64,000 bases of DNA. It comes from Acidaminobacter sp. JC074 (GTDB lineage: Bacteria > Bacillota > Clostridia > Peptostreptococcales > Acidaminobacteraceae). Each line of letters begins with the position of its first letter. Within the stretch, counting starts at the first letter, position 1. The translations under genes and the position numbers were made by a program. This document shows positions 49,662 to 57,530 of the stretch, piece by piece. The stretch covers positions 148,001 to 212,000 of the forward strand of contig NZ_VANV01000003.1 in assembly GCF_022496765.1 (NCBI RefSeq), read 5' to 3'. The notes beneath the pieces are model-generated. The model was not told where the DNA came from, ran no database searches, and was given only the letters and a program-made list of their open reading frames with translations.

Positions 49662-50537
49662 ATGCAATTTACTCACTCGGTGAAAATCGCTGAGATCTTA
49701 AATAGGGGGTTTAAGAACTTTAAATCGACGTTTAAGCCATTCTTCAAATATGCATTATTGGCTGTTGTAATCTCTTATATTATACAATTATATATAGCTG
49801 TAATGGATACGATACTCTTCGACAATGAAGTATTGTATATTGCAAGCATTGTTTTAATGGTATTGGTTTTTCTACCTGTTGCCTACTTCACCGTAAGGAT
49901 GAACATGACTGCATCAGGAAAATATAAAGCAGTTAAAGAAGGGCAACCTTTTGACTTTAAGGAAAAATTTAATGACAGTAAACATGAATTTTGGCGTGTA
50001 TTTTTTGTACTAGCTTCAAAATTCTTTATAAGAGTTATTATGATGATCTGCTTTATGCCTTTAGTAATGTTTATTTTTACACCAGTCCTTCCAGAAGGAT
50101 TAAGTTTCTCTGGTTTTAGTGGTAGTTTGGTCTTAATTGTATCGACCTCTGCAGGACTCGCGTTTTTATACTTACTAACAAGGTTAGAATTTGCGACCTT
50201 GATTATCTACTGGCAAGTAGACACAGAACATTCAGATCTCCGTACGAGTATGGAGATGACCAGAACACAATATTTAGAGAAACTCAAACTTATCATCGTA
50301 GCACAAATTCCTAAAATTATCATGAACATGGTTATGTTTATGAATGTATTCATCATGCCATTTGGTCAAACGCCAATGGGCAGATGGACTTATTTAATTG
50401 GTTTAATCATATTTGAAGCCGCTTCTTACGCATGGCCATTATCATTCTATTATCCACTTTTTAAACAGATGAAGGCTTTTCCATTACAATCGGATGTTCT
50501 TATCGATGAGGAAGGTAAGGAATGGTTAACTTTCTAA
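49662..50537 (+). CDS. multi-pass membrane protein of unknown function
   Basis: 291 aa with about six membrane helices (YALLAVVISYIIQLYIAVMD; VLYIASIVLMVLVFLPVAYF; VIMMICFMPLVMFIF; LVLIVSTSAGLAFLYLL; KIIMNMVMFMNVFIMPF; LIGLIIFEAASYAWPLSFY). The layout with a helical RGFKNFKSTFKPFFKYALL start resembles DUF975-like or GPDP-linked membrane domains, without certainty. The ATG at 49662 follows GGAGG; a TTG at 49650 is in the ribosome site. Confidence 0.55.
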   Translation: MQFTHSVKIAEILNRGFKNFKSTFKPFFKYALLAVVISYIIQLYIAVMDTILFDNEVLYIASIVLMVLVFLPVAYFTVRMNMTASGKYKAVKEGQPFDFKEKFNDSKHEFWRVFFVLASKFFIRVIMMICFMPLVMFIFTPVLPEGLSFSGFSGSLVLIVSTSAGLAFLYLLTRLEFATLIIYWQVDTEHSDLRTSMEMTRTQYLEKLKLIIVAQIPKIIMNMVMFMNVFIMPFGQTPMGRWTYLIGLIIFEAASYAWPLSFYYPLFKQMKAFPLQSDVLIDEEGKEWLTF

Positions 50538-50541
50538 AGTA

Positions 50542-50565
50542 AAAAAACTCCCAAAGGAGTTTTTT
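50542..50565 (+). terminator. bidirectional terminator between convergent genes
   Basis: AAAAAACTCC/GGAGTTTTTT (50542-50551, 50556-50565) with a 4-base loop; T runs on both strands serve both flanking genes. Confidence 0.88.
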
Positions 50566-51564
50566 CTACTTATAATGAACAATGATGTTATCATTTTTCA
50601 TTTCACATTCATAATTTAGACCAGTATCGTACTTGAGATTACCAATCTTATCAAGAAACTGTTTTTCTGTGACAGTATTGATCATGTAATAGGATAAAAC
50701 CTTGATTAAATCACTTGATCGTTTGGATCCGCTAGAGATGAGTTCTAGAAAACTTGTCTTATAAACAAGATTGTCATCACAAGGGTGAAACCACTCTTTC
50801 TTTTGGATGTTTAAGTGGTCCACCTTAGGGTCAAACTTAGCAGGAAATGTTGCTGTGGTTATTTTGCCATCAGCTTTTTTTATTTTATCAATCCATTTAA
50901 AAGGATGTCTTTTAATTTTCATTGGATCATACATGGCCTTTAAAGTTCTGCCCATATCTTTTATACATTTTGAAATGATTTCTTCATTAACACTGATCTT
51001 ATGTGAATCTCTTACAACCTTTGAAAGAAAAAGACTGATGAGTTTATTATCTGAGTTTGTAAGTTCAATGGCTTTACCGGTATTGTGAACCTTTAACTTC
51101 TTACCGTCATAGATATCTGAAATAAGGGTGTCTAGTATACATTCAAAGTATTTATGATTGTAGCCAGAATCTACTCCAGAAAAGTAAAATATAAATGGGT
51201 GACCAATGGTGTCCATGGCATAGTGACTAAAGAAACCTGATATGTAGGCAAACTCTTTATGTAGTGCAGTATCTTTTTTCTCTGATTTAAAGAATCCTAT
51301 GGGATCGGCTGCAATGGCATGCTTGATTCTATTGGCACCAGCTAAGAAAAAATCATTGATGCCATCTTGGTGAAGTTTTGATCCATAGTCTCTAATGTCT
51401 TTTGCTTCGCCACCTGATAGGGGCTTGTAATAGAAAAACAAATCGGGTCCCTGAGCACCAAGATGGTATATATGCTTGTTATTAATTAAAATCTCTTTAA
51501 TGTCCTCGTTTAAATGATTGAGTGTTTCTTCAGAACATACCATGTGAGTTAAAACGTCAGGCAT
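50566..51564 (-). CDS. zinc-dependent phospholipase C-like protein
   Basis: 332 aa of the Zn_dep_PLPC family. MPDVLTHMVCSEETL, the HLGAQGPDLFFYYKP motif and FAYISGFFSHYAMDTIGHPFI with several His/Asp metal ligands are present. There is no signal peptide, so this is the cytoplasmic type of unknown substrate rather than a secreted toxin. The ATG at 51564 follows AAAGGAG by 7 bases; the upstream in-frame start at 51579 is less likely. Confidence 0.85.
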   Translation of the reverse strand: MPDVLTHMVCSEETLNHLNEDIKEILINNKHIYHLGAQGPDLFFYYKPLSGGEAKDIRDYGSKLHQDGINDFFLAGANRIKHAIAADPIGFFKSEKKDTALHKEFAYISGFFSHYAMDTIGHPFIFYFSGVDSGYNHKYFECILDTLISDIYDGKKLKVHNTGKAIELTNSDNKLISLFLSKVVRDSHKISVNEEIISKCIKDMGRTLKAMYDPMKIKRHPFKWIDKIKKADGKITTATFPAKFDPKVDHLNIQKKEWFHPCDDNLVYKTSFLELISSGSKRSSDLIKVLSYYMINTVTEKQFLDKIGNLKYDTGLNYECEMKNDNIIVHYK

Positions 51565-51603
51565 AATGACTCCTTTCAAATTATCTAAATATTCTTAACT
51601 TGA

Positions 51604-51619
51604 TTATAACAGGTTATAA
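51604..51619. promoter_or_regulatory. dyad in the divergent promoter region
   Basis: TTATAAC AG GTTATAA, a 7-bp perfect dyad between the divergent PLC-like and UMF1 genes; a TATAAT on the plus strand lies 22 bases on. Possible operator. Confidence 0.35.
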
Positions 51620-51667
51620 GGTTTTATGTGCTATAATTATGATATAAAATAAAAAAAGGGGATAATT

Positions 51668-52903
51668 ATGAAATTTAATAAGCAAGAAATCAGCTGGATT
51701 CTCTATGATTGTGGTAATTCGGCTTATTCTATGGCCATTACAACAGCCTTGCTGCCAGTGTATTTTGGTATGTTTAAAGCAGGTGATTCCATGGATTTAG
51801 GTTATTTTAATTCTATAGCAAGTATTATAGTCGCTATATTAAGCCCGATTTTAGGTACCATAGCGGATTATAAGGATACTAAGAAACGTTTCTTTACCTT
51901 CTTTGCCATACTGGGGATTTTCTTTACAGCAGCCCTTACATTTGTACCATTTGGTGTATGGCAAATGCTGATTTTATTCTATGTCCTGACTGTAGTCGGC
52001 TTTTCAGGTGCAAATATATTTTACGATTCTTTCTTGGTGGATATTACATCTAACGAAAGAATGGACAAGGTATCTTCAAATGGTTTCGCTTGGGGTTATA
52101 TCGCCAGTGTTATTCCTTTTGCCATTTCTCTTGGGATTATAGCCTTAATAGGCTTAGATGAAATTCTTGGTTATCAACTGAGTTTTCTAATCACAGCATT
52201 ATGGTGGGGCCTCTTTACAATTCCGTTTTTTAGACATGTCAAGCAAGTTCATTACATAGAAAGAGAACCTAGTCCAGTTAAGAATAGCTTTAAAAGAATC
52301 TGGAAAACAGTTAGAGAGATTAGAAAACATAAGGTTATTGCAATCTTTATGTTGTCTTATTTCTTCTATATAAATGGTGTGGGTACTATTATAAAAATGT
52401 GTGTACCTTATGCTCAAGTTGTGTTAGGTGCAGATTCCATGGATATGTTTGCCATGTTAGGCATCCTTCTAATTGTTCAAATCATTGCTTTTCCATGTGC
52501 TATATTGTATGGCATACTTGCAAAAAAGTATTCATCAAAACGCATGCTTATTATAGGGATGGTTACCTATATCATTGCGACCATTTATGCTTTTAATATG
52601 AACTCAATAACAGATGTTTTTATTCTAGGTGCTATGATTGGTTCTGCTCAAGGTGGTATGCAGGCGCTATCTAGATCCTATTTCGCCAAGTTAGTGCCTA
52701 AAAAGCAATCCAATGAGTTTTTTGGCTTTTACAACATCAATGGTAAGTTTGCAACAGTACTAGGACCTTTTATGATGTCTCTAACAGCTGATATAACAGG
52801 CAATGGCCGTTATTCCATACTAGCTATCATTCCACTCTTTATTATTGGTTTGATTGTATTCTTACGATTACCAAGTGACAAGTTAGTGAATGAAGGATCT
52901 TAA
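51668..52903 (+). CDS. UMF1-family MFS transporter
   Basis: 411 aa, twelve membrane helices. WILYDCGNSAYSMAITTALLPVYF is the hallmark start of the UMF1 (Atg22-like) family, and IADYKDTKKRFFTFF, FWGIM-like loops and SRSYFAKLVPKKQSNEFFGFY fit. Yeast Atg22 exports amino acids; bacterial substrates are unknown. The start lies after AAAAAGGGG. Divergent from the PLC-like gene. Confidence 0.85.
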   Translation: MKFNKQEISWILYDCGNSAYSMAITTALLPVYFGMFKAGDSMDLGYFNSIASIIVAILSPILGTIADYKDTKKRFFTFFAILGIFFTAALTFVPFGVWQMLILFYVLTVVGFSGANIFYDSFLVDITSNERMDKVSSNGFAWGYIASVIPFAISLGIIALIGLDEILGYQLSFLITALWWGLFTIPFFRHVKQVHYIEREPSPVKNSFKRIWKTVREIRKHKVIAIFMLSYFFYINGVGTIIKMCVPYAQVVLGADSMDMFAMLGILLIVQIIAFPCAILYGILAKKYSSKRMLIIGMVTYIIATIYAFNMNSITDVFILGAMIGSAQGGMQALSRSYFAKLVPKKQSNEFFGFYNINGKFATVLGPFMMSLTADITGNGRYSILAIIPLFIIGLIVFLRLPSDKLVNEGS

Positions 52904-52925
52904 GACACGATTCGTGTCTTTTTTT
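52902..52925 (+). terminator. rho-independent terminator after the UMF1 gene
   Basis: AAGACACG/CGTGTCTT (52902-52909, 52913-52920), loop ATT, T run; overlaps the stop. Confidence 0.85.
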
Positions 52926-52926
52926 G

Positions 52927-52955
52927 TTGTATAATAGTCATTCCTTGTGTATAAT
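52927..52955 (+). promoter_or_regulatory. promoter of the MATE-peptidase operon
   Basis: TTGTAT (52927-52932), 17-base spacer, TATAAT (52950-52955); the ATG is at 52986 after AGGAGGG. Confidence 0.7.
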
Positions 52956-52985
52956 CTGTATTGGGTAATTATTTAGGAGGGCGAA

Positions 52986-54365
52986 ATGAATAACAAAAAC
53001 GATTTAACCAAAGATAGAATATTTACATCCATTCTATTTTTAGCATTACCTATCATGGGTACATCCTTCGTTCAGATGGCATACAACTTAATCGATATGA
53101 TATGGATTGGTAAGTTAGGTTCATCTTCAACAGCAGCTGTAGGCACTGCTGGTTTCTATATGTGGTTTTCTATGGGTATCATATTCTTATGTAGAATTGG
53201 TGCTGAAGTGCTGGTTGCCCAGAGTGTTGGTAGAAAAGACTTGGATGCAACAAAAGAAACGGTTCAAAATGTATTACAGATGACACTCTTTTCGTCACTG
53301 TTTTTTATGATAATTGTTTTACTTTTTAAAGATCAGATGATTGCTTTCTTTGATATCAAAGAAGCACATGTTGTAGAAATGGCTGTCAGTTATTTGGGCA
53401 TAGTTGCTCTTGGATTTGTTTTTACTTTTTTAAATCCAATCTTTACGGCTATTTTCAATGGCTATGGTAAGAGTGGTGTGCCTTTTGCAATTAACACCAT
53501 TGGTCTTGTTTTTAACATTATCTTTGACCCTCTTTTGATATTTGGTCTAGGACCATTTCCAGCATTAGGTGTTAAAGGTGCGGCCATTGCTACTGTAACA
53601 GCTCAAATGATAGTAACGTTAGTCTTTATCTTCTATATCAGAAGAAATAAAGATATTCATATGTTTGAAGGGCTTCATATCTTTAACAAGCCCAATAAGG
53701 ACAGAGTATTACGCATCTTAAAGATTGGTTTGCCGGCTGGCTTACAATCTATGCTTTTTACCATCTTTGCAATGATTATTGCTAGAATCATTGCTGATTG
53801 GGGTGCAGTTGCCATCGCAGTCCAGAAGGTTGGCAGTCAGATAGAATCTGTATCATGGATGACGGCTTCAGGTTTTTCAACAGCAACGTCTACCTTTGTT
53901 GGACAAAACTATGGTGCAGGTAAATATGACCGTATCAAGTATGGTTACAGAATTTCCTTAATCATTATGACAGTGATTGGTTTGATGACGACATTTGGCT
54001 TGATTTACTTTGCTGAACCACTCTTTAGGATATTTATCAATGAAGAAGTCGCTCTAAAAGAAGGGGTTATATATCTTCAGATTTTAGGTGTATCACAGCT
54101 CTTTATGTGTATTGAGATCGTAACCAATGGCGCCTTTAACGGACTGGGTAAAACCATGTATCCAGCGGTTAACTCAACGGTCTTTAACTTCTTAAGAATT
54201 CCTTTGGCCCTATACTTGTCATCAACGGTACTTTCTTTGCAAGGTGTATGGTGGTCTATCTCCATTTCTAGTATACTAAAAGGGATAGTGATTGTTTCGC
54301 TATTTATTTGGACATTGTTTAAAGTAAAAAGAGAGTTAGAACAACCTTTTAAGGAGGCCGTATGA
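52986..54365 (+). CDS. MATE-family multidrug efflux transporter
   Basis: 459 aa with twelve helices in two halves. IMGTSFVQMAYNLIDMIWIGKLG, AVGTAGFYMWFSMGIIFL, ARIIADWGAVAIAVQKVGSQIESVSWM and GFSTATSTFVGQNYGAG are MATE marks. It exchanges sodium or protons for cationic drugs. It overlaps the M24 peptidase gene by 4 bases, so both are co-transcribed. A second MATE gene is convergent at 55466. Confidence 0.93.
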   Translation: MNNKNDLTKDRIFTSILFLALPIMGTSFVQMAYNLIDMIWIGKLGSSSTAAVGTAGFYMWFSMGIIFLCRIGAEVLVAQSVGRKDLDATKETVQNVLQMTLFSSLFFMIIVLLFKDQMIAFFDIKEAHVVEMAVSYLGIVALGFVFTFLNPIFTAIFNGYGKSGVPFAINTIGLVFNIIFDPLLIFGLGPFPALGVKGAAIATVTAQMIVTLVFIFYIRRNKDIHMFEGLHIFNKPNKDRVLRILKIGLPAGLQSMLFTIFAMIIARIIADWGAVAIAVQKVGSQIESVSWMTASGFSTATSTFVGQNYGAGKYDRIKYGYRISLIIMTVIGLMTTFGLIYFAEPLFRIFINEEVALKEGVIYLQILGVSQLFMCIEIVTNGAFNGLGKTMYPAVNSTVFNFLRIPLALYLSSTVLSLQGVWWSISISSILKGIVIVSLFIWTLFKVKRELEQPFKEAV

Positions 54366-55432
54366 ATCAATCGAGACTAAATAGAATTCTAGAACAGATG
54401 AAGTTGAATAACTTAGATCAAATTATCATAACAGCACCAAACTCGTTGTATTACTTGTTAGATCAAATGTTTCATCCGGGTGAAAGAATGTTAGCCTTGT
54501 ACATCAACAAGGAAGGCAAACATGCCATGATTGCCAATGCTTTATTTCCAAGTGCCAAACATTTAGATACTCAAGTGCTTTTTTACGATGATACTCAAGA
54601 TCCTGTAGAAATCCTAAAGGGGCTATTAATAGATGGAAACTTTGGTGTAGATAAAGAATGGCCATCGCATTTTCTTGTGCGTTTGATGAAGAAGGTGCCG
54701 AATTTAACAATTGAAATCGGCTCTGTTTCTGTAGATACACCGAGAATGATGAAAGATGCAGATGAAGTTAAACGTATGAAACATGCATCAAAGGTTAATG
54801 ATCAAGCTATGGAGCAAGTTGTTGCTGCCTTAAGAGAAAAGAAATACTCAGAAATTGAATTAAAGAAGTTGATTCCAACTTTTTATGAATCATTAGAGAC
54901 CCATGAAGTATCGTTTTCGCCATCGGTTTGTTATGGTGAAAATGGTGCTGTACCACATCATGATTCGAATGAAACCATGCCAGGTGAAGGTGCAGTTTTA
55001 ATTGATATGGGTGGTCGTACAGATGGTTATTGTTCAGATATGACCAGATCATTTTATTATGGTCAGCCTACAGAAGAATATAGGAAAGTCTATGATTTGG
55101 TCCTTGAGGCAAATTTAGCAGGTATTGCTGCAGTAAAGCCGGGTATTAAGATTTATCAAGTAGACGATGCCAGTAGAAAAGTAATTGCAGATGCAGGCTA
55201 TGGCGATTACTTTACACATAGAACAGGACATGGTATTGGTATTGAAGTTCACGAGTTCCCAGATTGTTCTGGCGTTAGTGAAACGGTTCTAGAAGAAGGC
55301 ATGACCTTTACAATTGAGCCGGGCATTTACCTAGAAGGCAAGTTCGGTGTTAGAATTGAAGATGTTGTCTTAGTGACTAAGGATGGTTGCGAAGTTTTAA
55401 ACTCATATCCAAAAGCATTACAAAGTTTATAA
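54362..55432 (+). CDS. M24 family metallopeptidase (Xaa-Pro aminopeptidase-like)
   Basis: 356 aa creatinase/prolidase-type enzyme: an N-terminal creatinase domain (residues 1-125) and the pita-bread catalytic domain with metal ligands in AVLIDMGGRTDGY, SDMTRSFYYG, HRTGHGIGIEVHEF, FTIEPGIYL and VRIEDVVLV. All five ligands are present. It removes N-terminal residues next to proline. Coupled with the MATE gene for no evident reason. Confidence 0.93.
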   Translation: MNQSRLNRILEQMKLNNLDQIIITAPNSLYYLLDQMFHPGERMLALYINKEGKHAMIANALFPSAKHLDTQVLFYDDTQDPVEILKGLLIDGNFGVDKEWPSHFLVRLMKKVPNLTIEIGSVSVDTPRMMKDADEVKRMKHASKVNDQAMEQVVAALREKKYSEIELKKLIPTFYESLETHEVSFSPSVCYGENGAVPHHDSNETMPGEGAVLIDMGGRTDGYCSDMTRSFYYGQPTEEYRKVYDLVLEANLAGIAAVKPGIKIYQVDDASRKVIADAGYGDYFTHRTGHGIGIEVHEFPDCSGVSETVLEEGMTFTIEPGIYLEGKFGVRIEDVVLVTKDGCEVLNSYPKALQSL

Positions 55433-55436
55433 AAAG

Positions 55437-55466
55437 AGTCCGCTCAACCGAGCGGACTTAATTTTT
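55437..55466 (+). terminator. bidirectional terminator between convergent genes
   Basis: AGTCCGCTC/GAGCGGACT (55437-55445, 55450-55458), loop AACC; A-rich before and T-rich after, so it may serve both strands. Confidence 0.88.
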
Positions 55467-56812
55467 TAGTCAACTTTTATAGATGCCCATTTCTTAGAAT
55501 TGAAACGTCTATATATGATGAATGAGAAGAAGGCAATGGATGCAATTTCAGCATACCATACACCTTGAACACCAGATCCTATGATGACGATGAATAAGAA
55601 TGACAATGGAATAAAGAACAACCACAATCTAGCAATTGTATAGTACATGAGTCTTCTTGTATCACCTGCACCCCTTAATGCACCACCCATAACAATCATA
55701 AAGTTAAGAAGTGGTTGATTAAGGGCTAAAAATGGAATGACAGGCACGCCTAAAAGTACGATGGCCTGGTCAGTCGTAAATGCCTTAATTGAAAGCTCAG
55801 GTATCAGCATAAAGACAATTGCCATGAATATGCCCCAGGCAACACCCATAAATGCTGATGCAAAACCTGTTTCAGTACCCTTATCGACATCCTTTTCACC
55901 CAGTGATTTACCAACGAGGGTTGCTGCTGCAATTGAAATACCAACTGCTGGCATGAATGACAGTGATTCGATTTGAATGAGAATCCTAAAGAGTGATTCT
56001 GAATCTGAGTTGAGTTTGGCAACAATAACACCAATCACAACAAAAGATAGCTGCATCAAGCCCTGTTCAATGGCACCAGGCCAAGAAATTCTAAAAAGAG
56101 GTTTAATGATCTTCTTGTCAAAGAAGAGTTTAAATCTAAGTTTTAAATGACTGTCTCTAATATACAATCTGTAAATATAAATACATGTGGCTATGATTCT
56201 TGAGATACTTGTTGATAAAGCTGCACCAGCTATACCCATTTCAGGAAATGGTCCGAAACCTGTAATCAAGACGTAGTTACCGATAATATTTAGGATATTT
56301 ACCACACCTGTAACATACATAGGTGTTTTTGTATCACCTGAGCCTCTTAAGATGGCTGCAAATGAAAAAGATAAAAACATTGGTATGATGCCTAAAAGTA
56401 TGATTGTAAAGTAGGTAACTGAATCCTTATAGACTTTTGGTTCAATGTCATAAATGCCAAATACTGAATCTTTTATCAGAAAAGACACAACCAATATAAT
56501 GGCACCTACTATGAGGTTTAACAGCATATTCTGCTCAGCTATGTGCTTGAGTTTTTCATAATCTTTTTCACCATAAGCTCTTGATATAAGGGCAACTGCT
56601 CCTGTGTTAAATGATGAAAAGGTAAATATAAGTAGAAAGACTATTTGATTTGAAAAACCAACTGAAATGATGGCTCTAGAATCAATTAATTGTCCCAGCA
56701 TAATGGTATCTGCTACACCTAGCATAGTATTTAGAGCCATTTCGATAATTGCCGGTAGAGATAGTGCTAATATGGAAAGAATCAAAGCTTTCTTGTTTTT
56801 TAATAATGTCAT
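55466..56812 (-). CDS. MATE-family efflux transporter
   Basis: 448 aa, twelve helices. LPAIIEMALNTMLGVADTIMLGQ, FNTGAVALISRAYGEKD, LRGSGDTKTPMYVTGVVNIL and GGALRGAGDTRRLMYYT are MATE marks (NorM/DinF branch), different from the MATE at 52986, so this is not a recent duplication. The ATG at 56812 follows GGAGG by 5 bases; the TTG at 56824 overlaps the ribosome site. Confidence 0.93.
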   Translation of the reverse strand: MTLLKNKKALILSILALSLPAIIEMALNTMLGVADTIMLGQLIDSRAIISVGFSNQIVFLLIFTFSSFNTGAVALISRAYGEKDYEKLKHIAEQNMLLNLIVGAIILVVSFLIKDSVFGIYDIEPKVYKDSVTYFTIILLGIIPMFLSFSFAAILRGSGDTKTPMYVTGVVNILNIIGNYVLITGFGPFPEMGIAGAALSTSISRIIATCIYIYRLYIRDSHLKLRFKLFFDKKIIKPLFRISWPGAIEQGLMQLSFVVIGVIVAKLNSDSESLFRILIQIESLSFMPAVGISIAAATLVGKSLGEKDVDKGTETGFASAFMGVAWGIFMAIVFMLIPELSIKAFTTDQAIVLLGVPVIPFLALNQPLLNFMIVMGGALRGAGDTRRLMYYTIARLWLFFIPLSFLFIVIIGSGVQGVWYAEIASIAFFSFIIYRRFNSKKWASIKVD

Positions 56813-56873
56813 GATGACCTCCAAATATAATCCCTAATATTCTATCATATAATGGTTTAAAGTAAACGCATAA

Positions 56874-56902
56874 TTCAAATAAACTTGTTTTTGTTGTAGA
56901 AT
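56874..56902 (+). promoter_or_regulatory. probable promoter of the selenoprotein gene
   Basis: TTCAAA (56874-56879), 17-base spacer, TAGAAT (56897-56902); AGGAGGG at 56908 and ATG at 56919. Confidence 0.5.
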
Positions 56903-56918
56903 TAAATAGGAGGGCATT

Positions 56919-57455
56919 ATGGCTTGGATTAAAGTGATAAAAAAAGAAGAAGCAGAAGGTGACTTAAAAGACCTTTATGACCATGTTTTAGAAACCGATG
57001 ACGATATTGACAACATCTTGTCTATACACAGTCTTCATCCTAAAACATTAGAAGCACATCTGATGATGTATGAGGAATTAATGAGAGGTCCTGGTAACCT
57101 TTCAAAAGCTCAAAGAGAGATGCTGGGTGTTTTGGTTTCTACTCTTAACGCCTGTGAATACTGAACGACCCATCATAGCGAAGGTCTTCGCAAGGCGTCA
57201 AGCAGTGACTTACTTACAGCTATAAAAAAAGATTATAAGTCTGCTGATATCTCTAAAGCAGATAAAATCATGTTAAGATATGCAGAAAAACTGACACTAA
57301 CACCTGGACATATGGTAGAAGGAGATGTTTTGATGTTGAGAAAAGCAGGCTTTTCTGATCTTGATATTTTAGACATCAATCAGATTGTGGCCTATTATGC
57401 ATATGTCAACAGGACTGCAGATGGACTTGGTGTAAAATTAGAAAACTTTTGGTAG
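56919..57455 (+). CDS. AhpD-like (carboxymuconolactone decarboxylase) peroxidase-related selenoprotein, in-frame UGA
   Basis: The frame from the ATG at 56919 meets a TGA at 57162-57164 (codon 82) and continues open for 96 sense codons to TAG at 57455, giving 178 aa, full length for the 'peroxidase-related enzyme' branch of AhpD-like proteins. Around the TGA the protein reads LNACEY-U-TTHHSEGLR: it stands where the second cysteine of the CxxC redox pair belongs, before the conserved histidines. Both sides belong to one domain (LSKAQREMLGVLVSTLNAC before; ADKIMLRYAEKLTLTPGHM after). A hairpin with a G-initiated loop lies 18 bases after the TGA. A point-nonsense mutation is the alternative. Confidence 0.85.
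57165..57199 (+). promoter_or_regulatory. candidate bacterial SECIS element
   Basis: GCGAA/TTCGC (57178-57182, 57187-57191) closes a GGTC apical loop 18 bases after the UGA; flanking GAC/GTC pairs (57167, 57197) can extend it. Distance and the loop-initial G agree with the known bacterial SECIS model (16-37 bases). Confidence 0.65.
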
Positions 57456-57483
57456 ATTGGGCTTATGCTCAATCTTTTCTTTT
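57454..57483 (+). terminator. rho-independent terminator of the selenoprotein gene
   Basis: AGATTGGGC/GCTCAATCT with one G-T pair (57454-57462, 57467-57475), loop TTAT, then T-rich. It marks the end at 57455 as a genuine gene end. Confidence 0.75.
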
Positions 57484-57486
57484 AGA

Positions 57487-57515
57487 TTCAAATAAATGCT
57501 GAGCTTTGGTATAAT
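57487..57515 (+). promoter_or_regulatory. promoter of the membrane esterase gene
   Basis: TTCAAA (57487-57492), 17-base spacer, TATAAT (57510-57515), the same -35 hexamer as the selenoprotein gene's promoter. Confidence 0.6.
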
Positions 57516-57530
57516 AAGCTGAGGTGTGAT

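Noticed and set aside
56919..57164. A truncated 81-aa AhpD-like gene followed by an unrelated 61-aa gene.
   Set aside because: The two pieces join in frame across a single TGA at the redox cysteine position, with no decay on either side and a SECIS-like hairpin after it; one selenoprotein gene explains it better.
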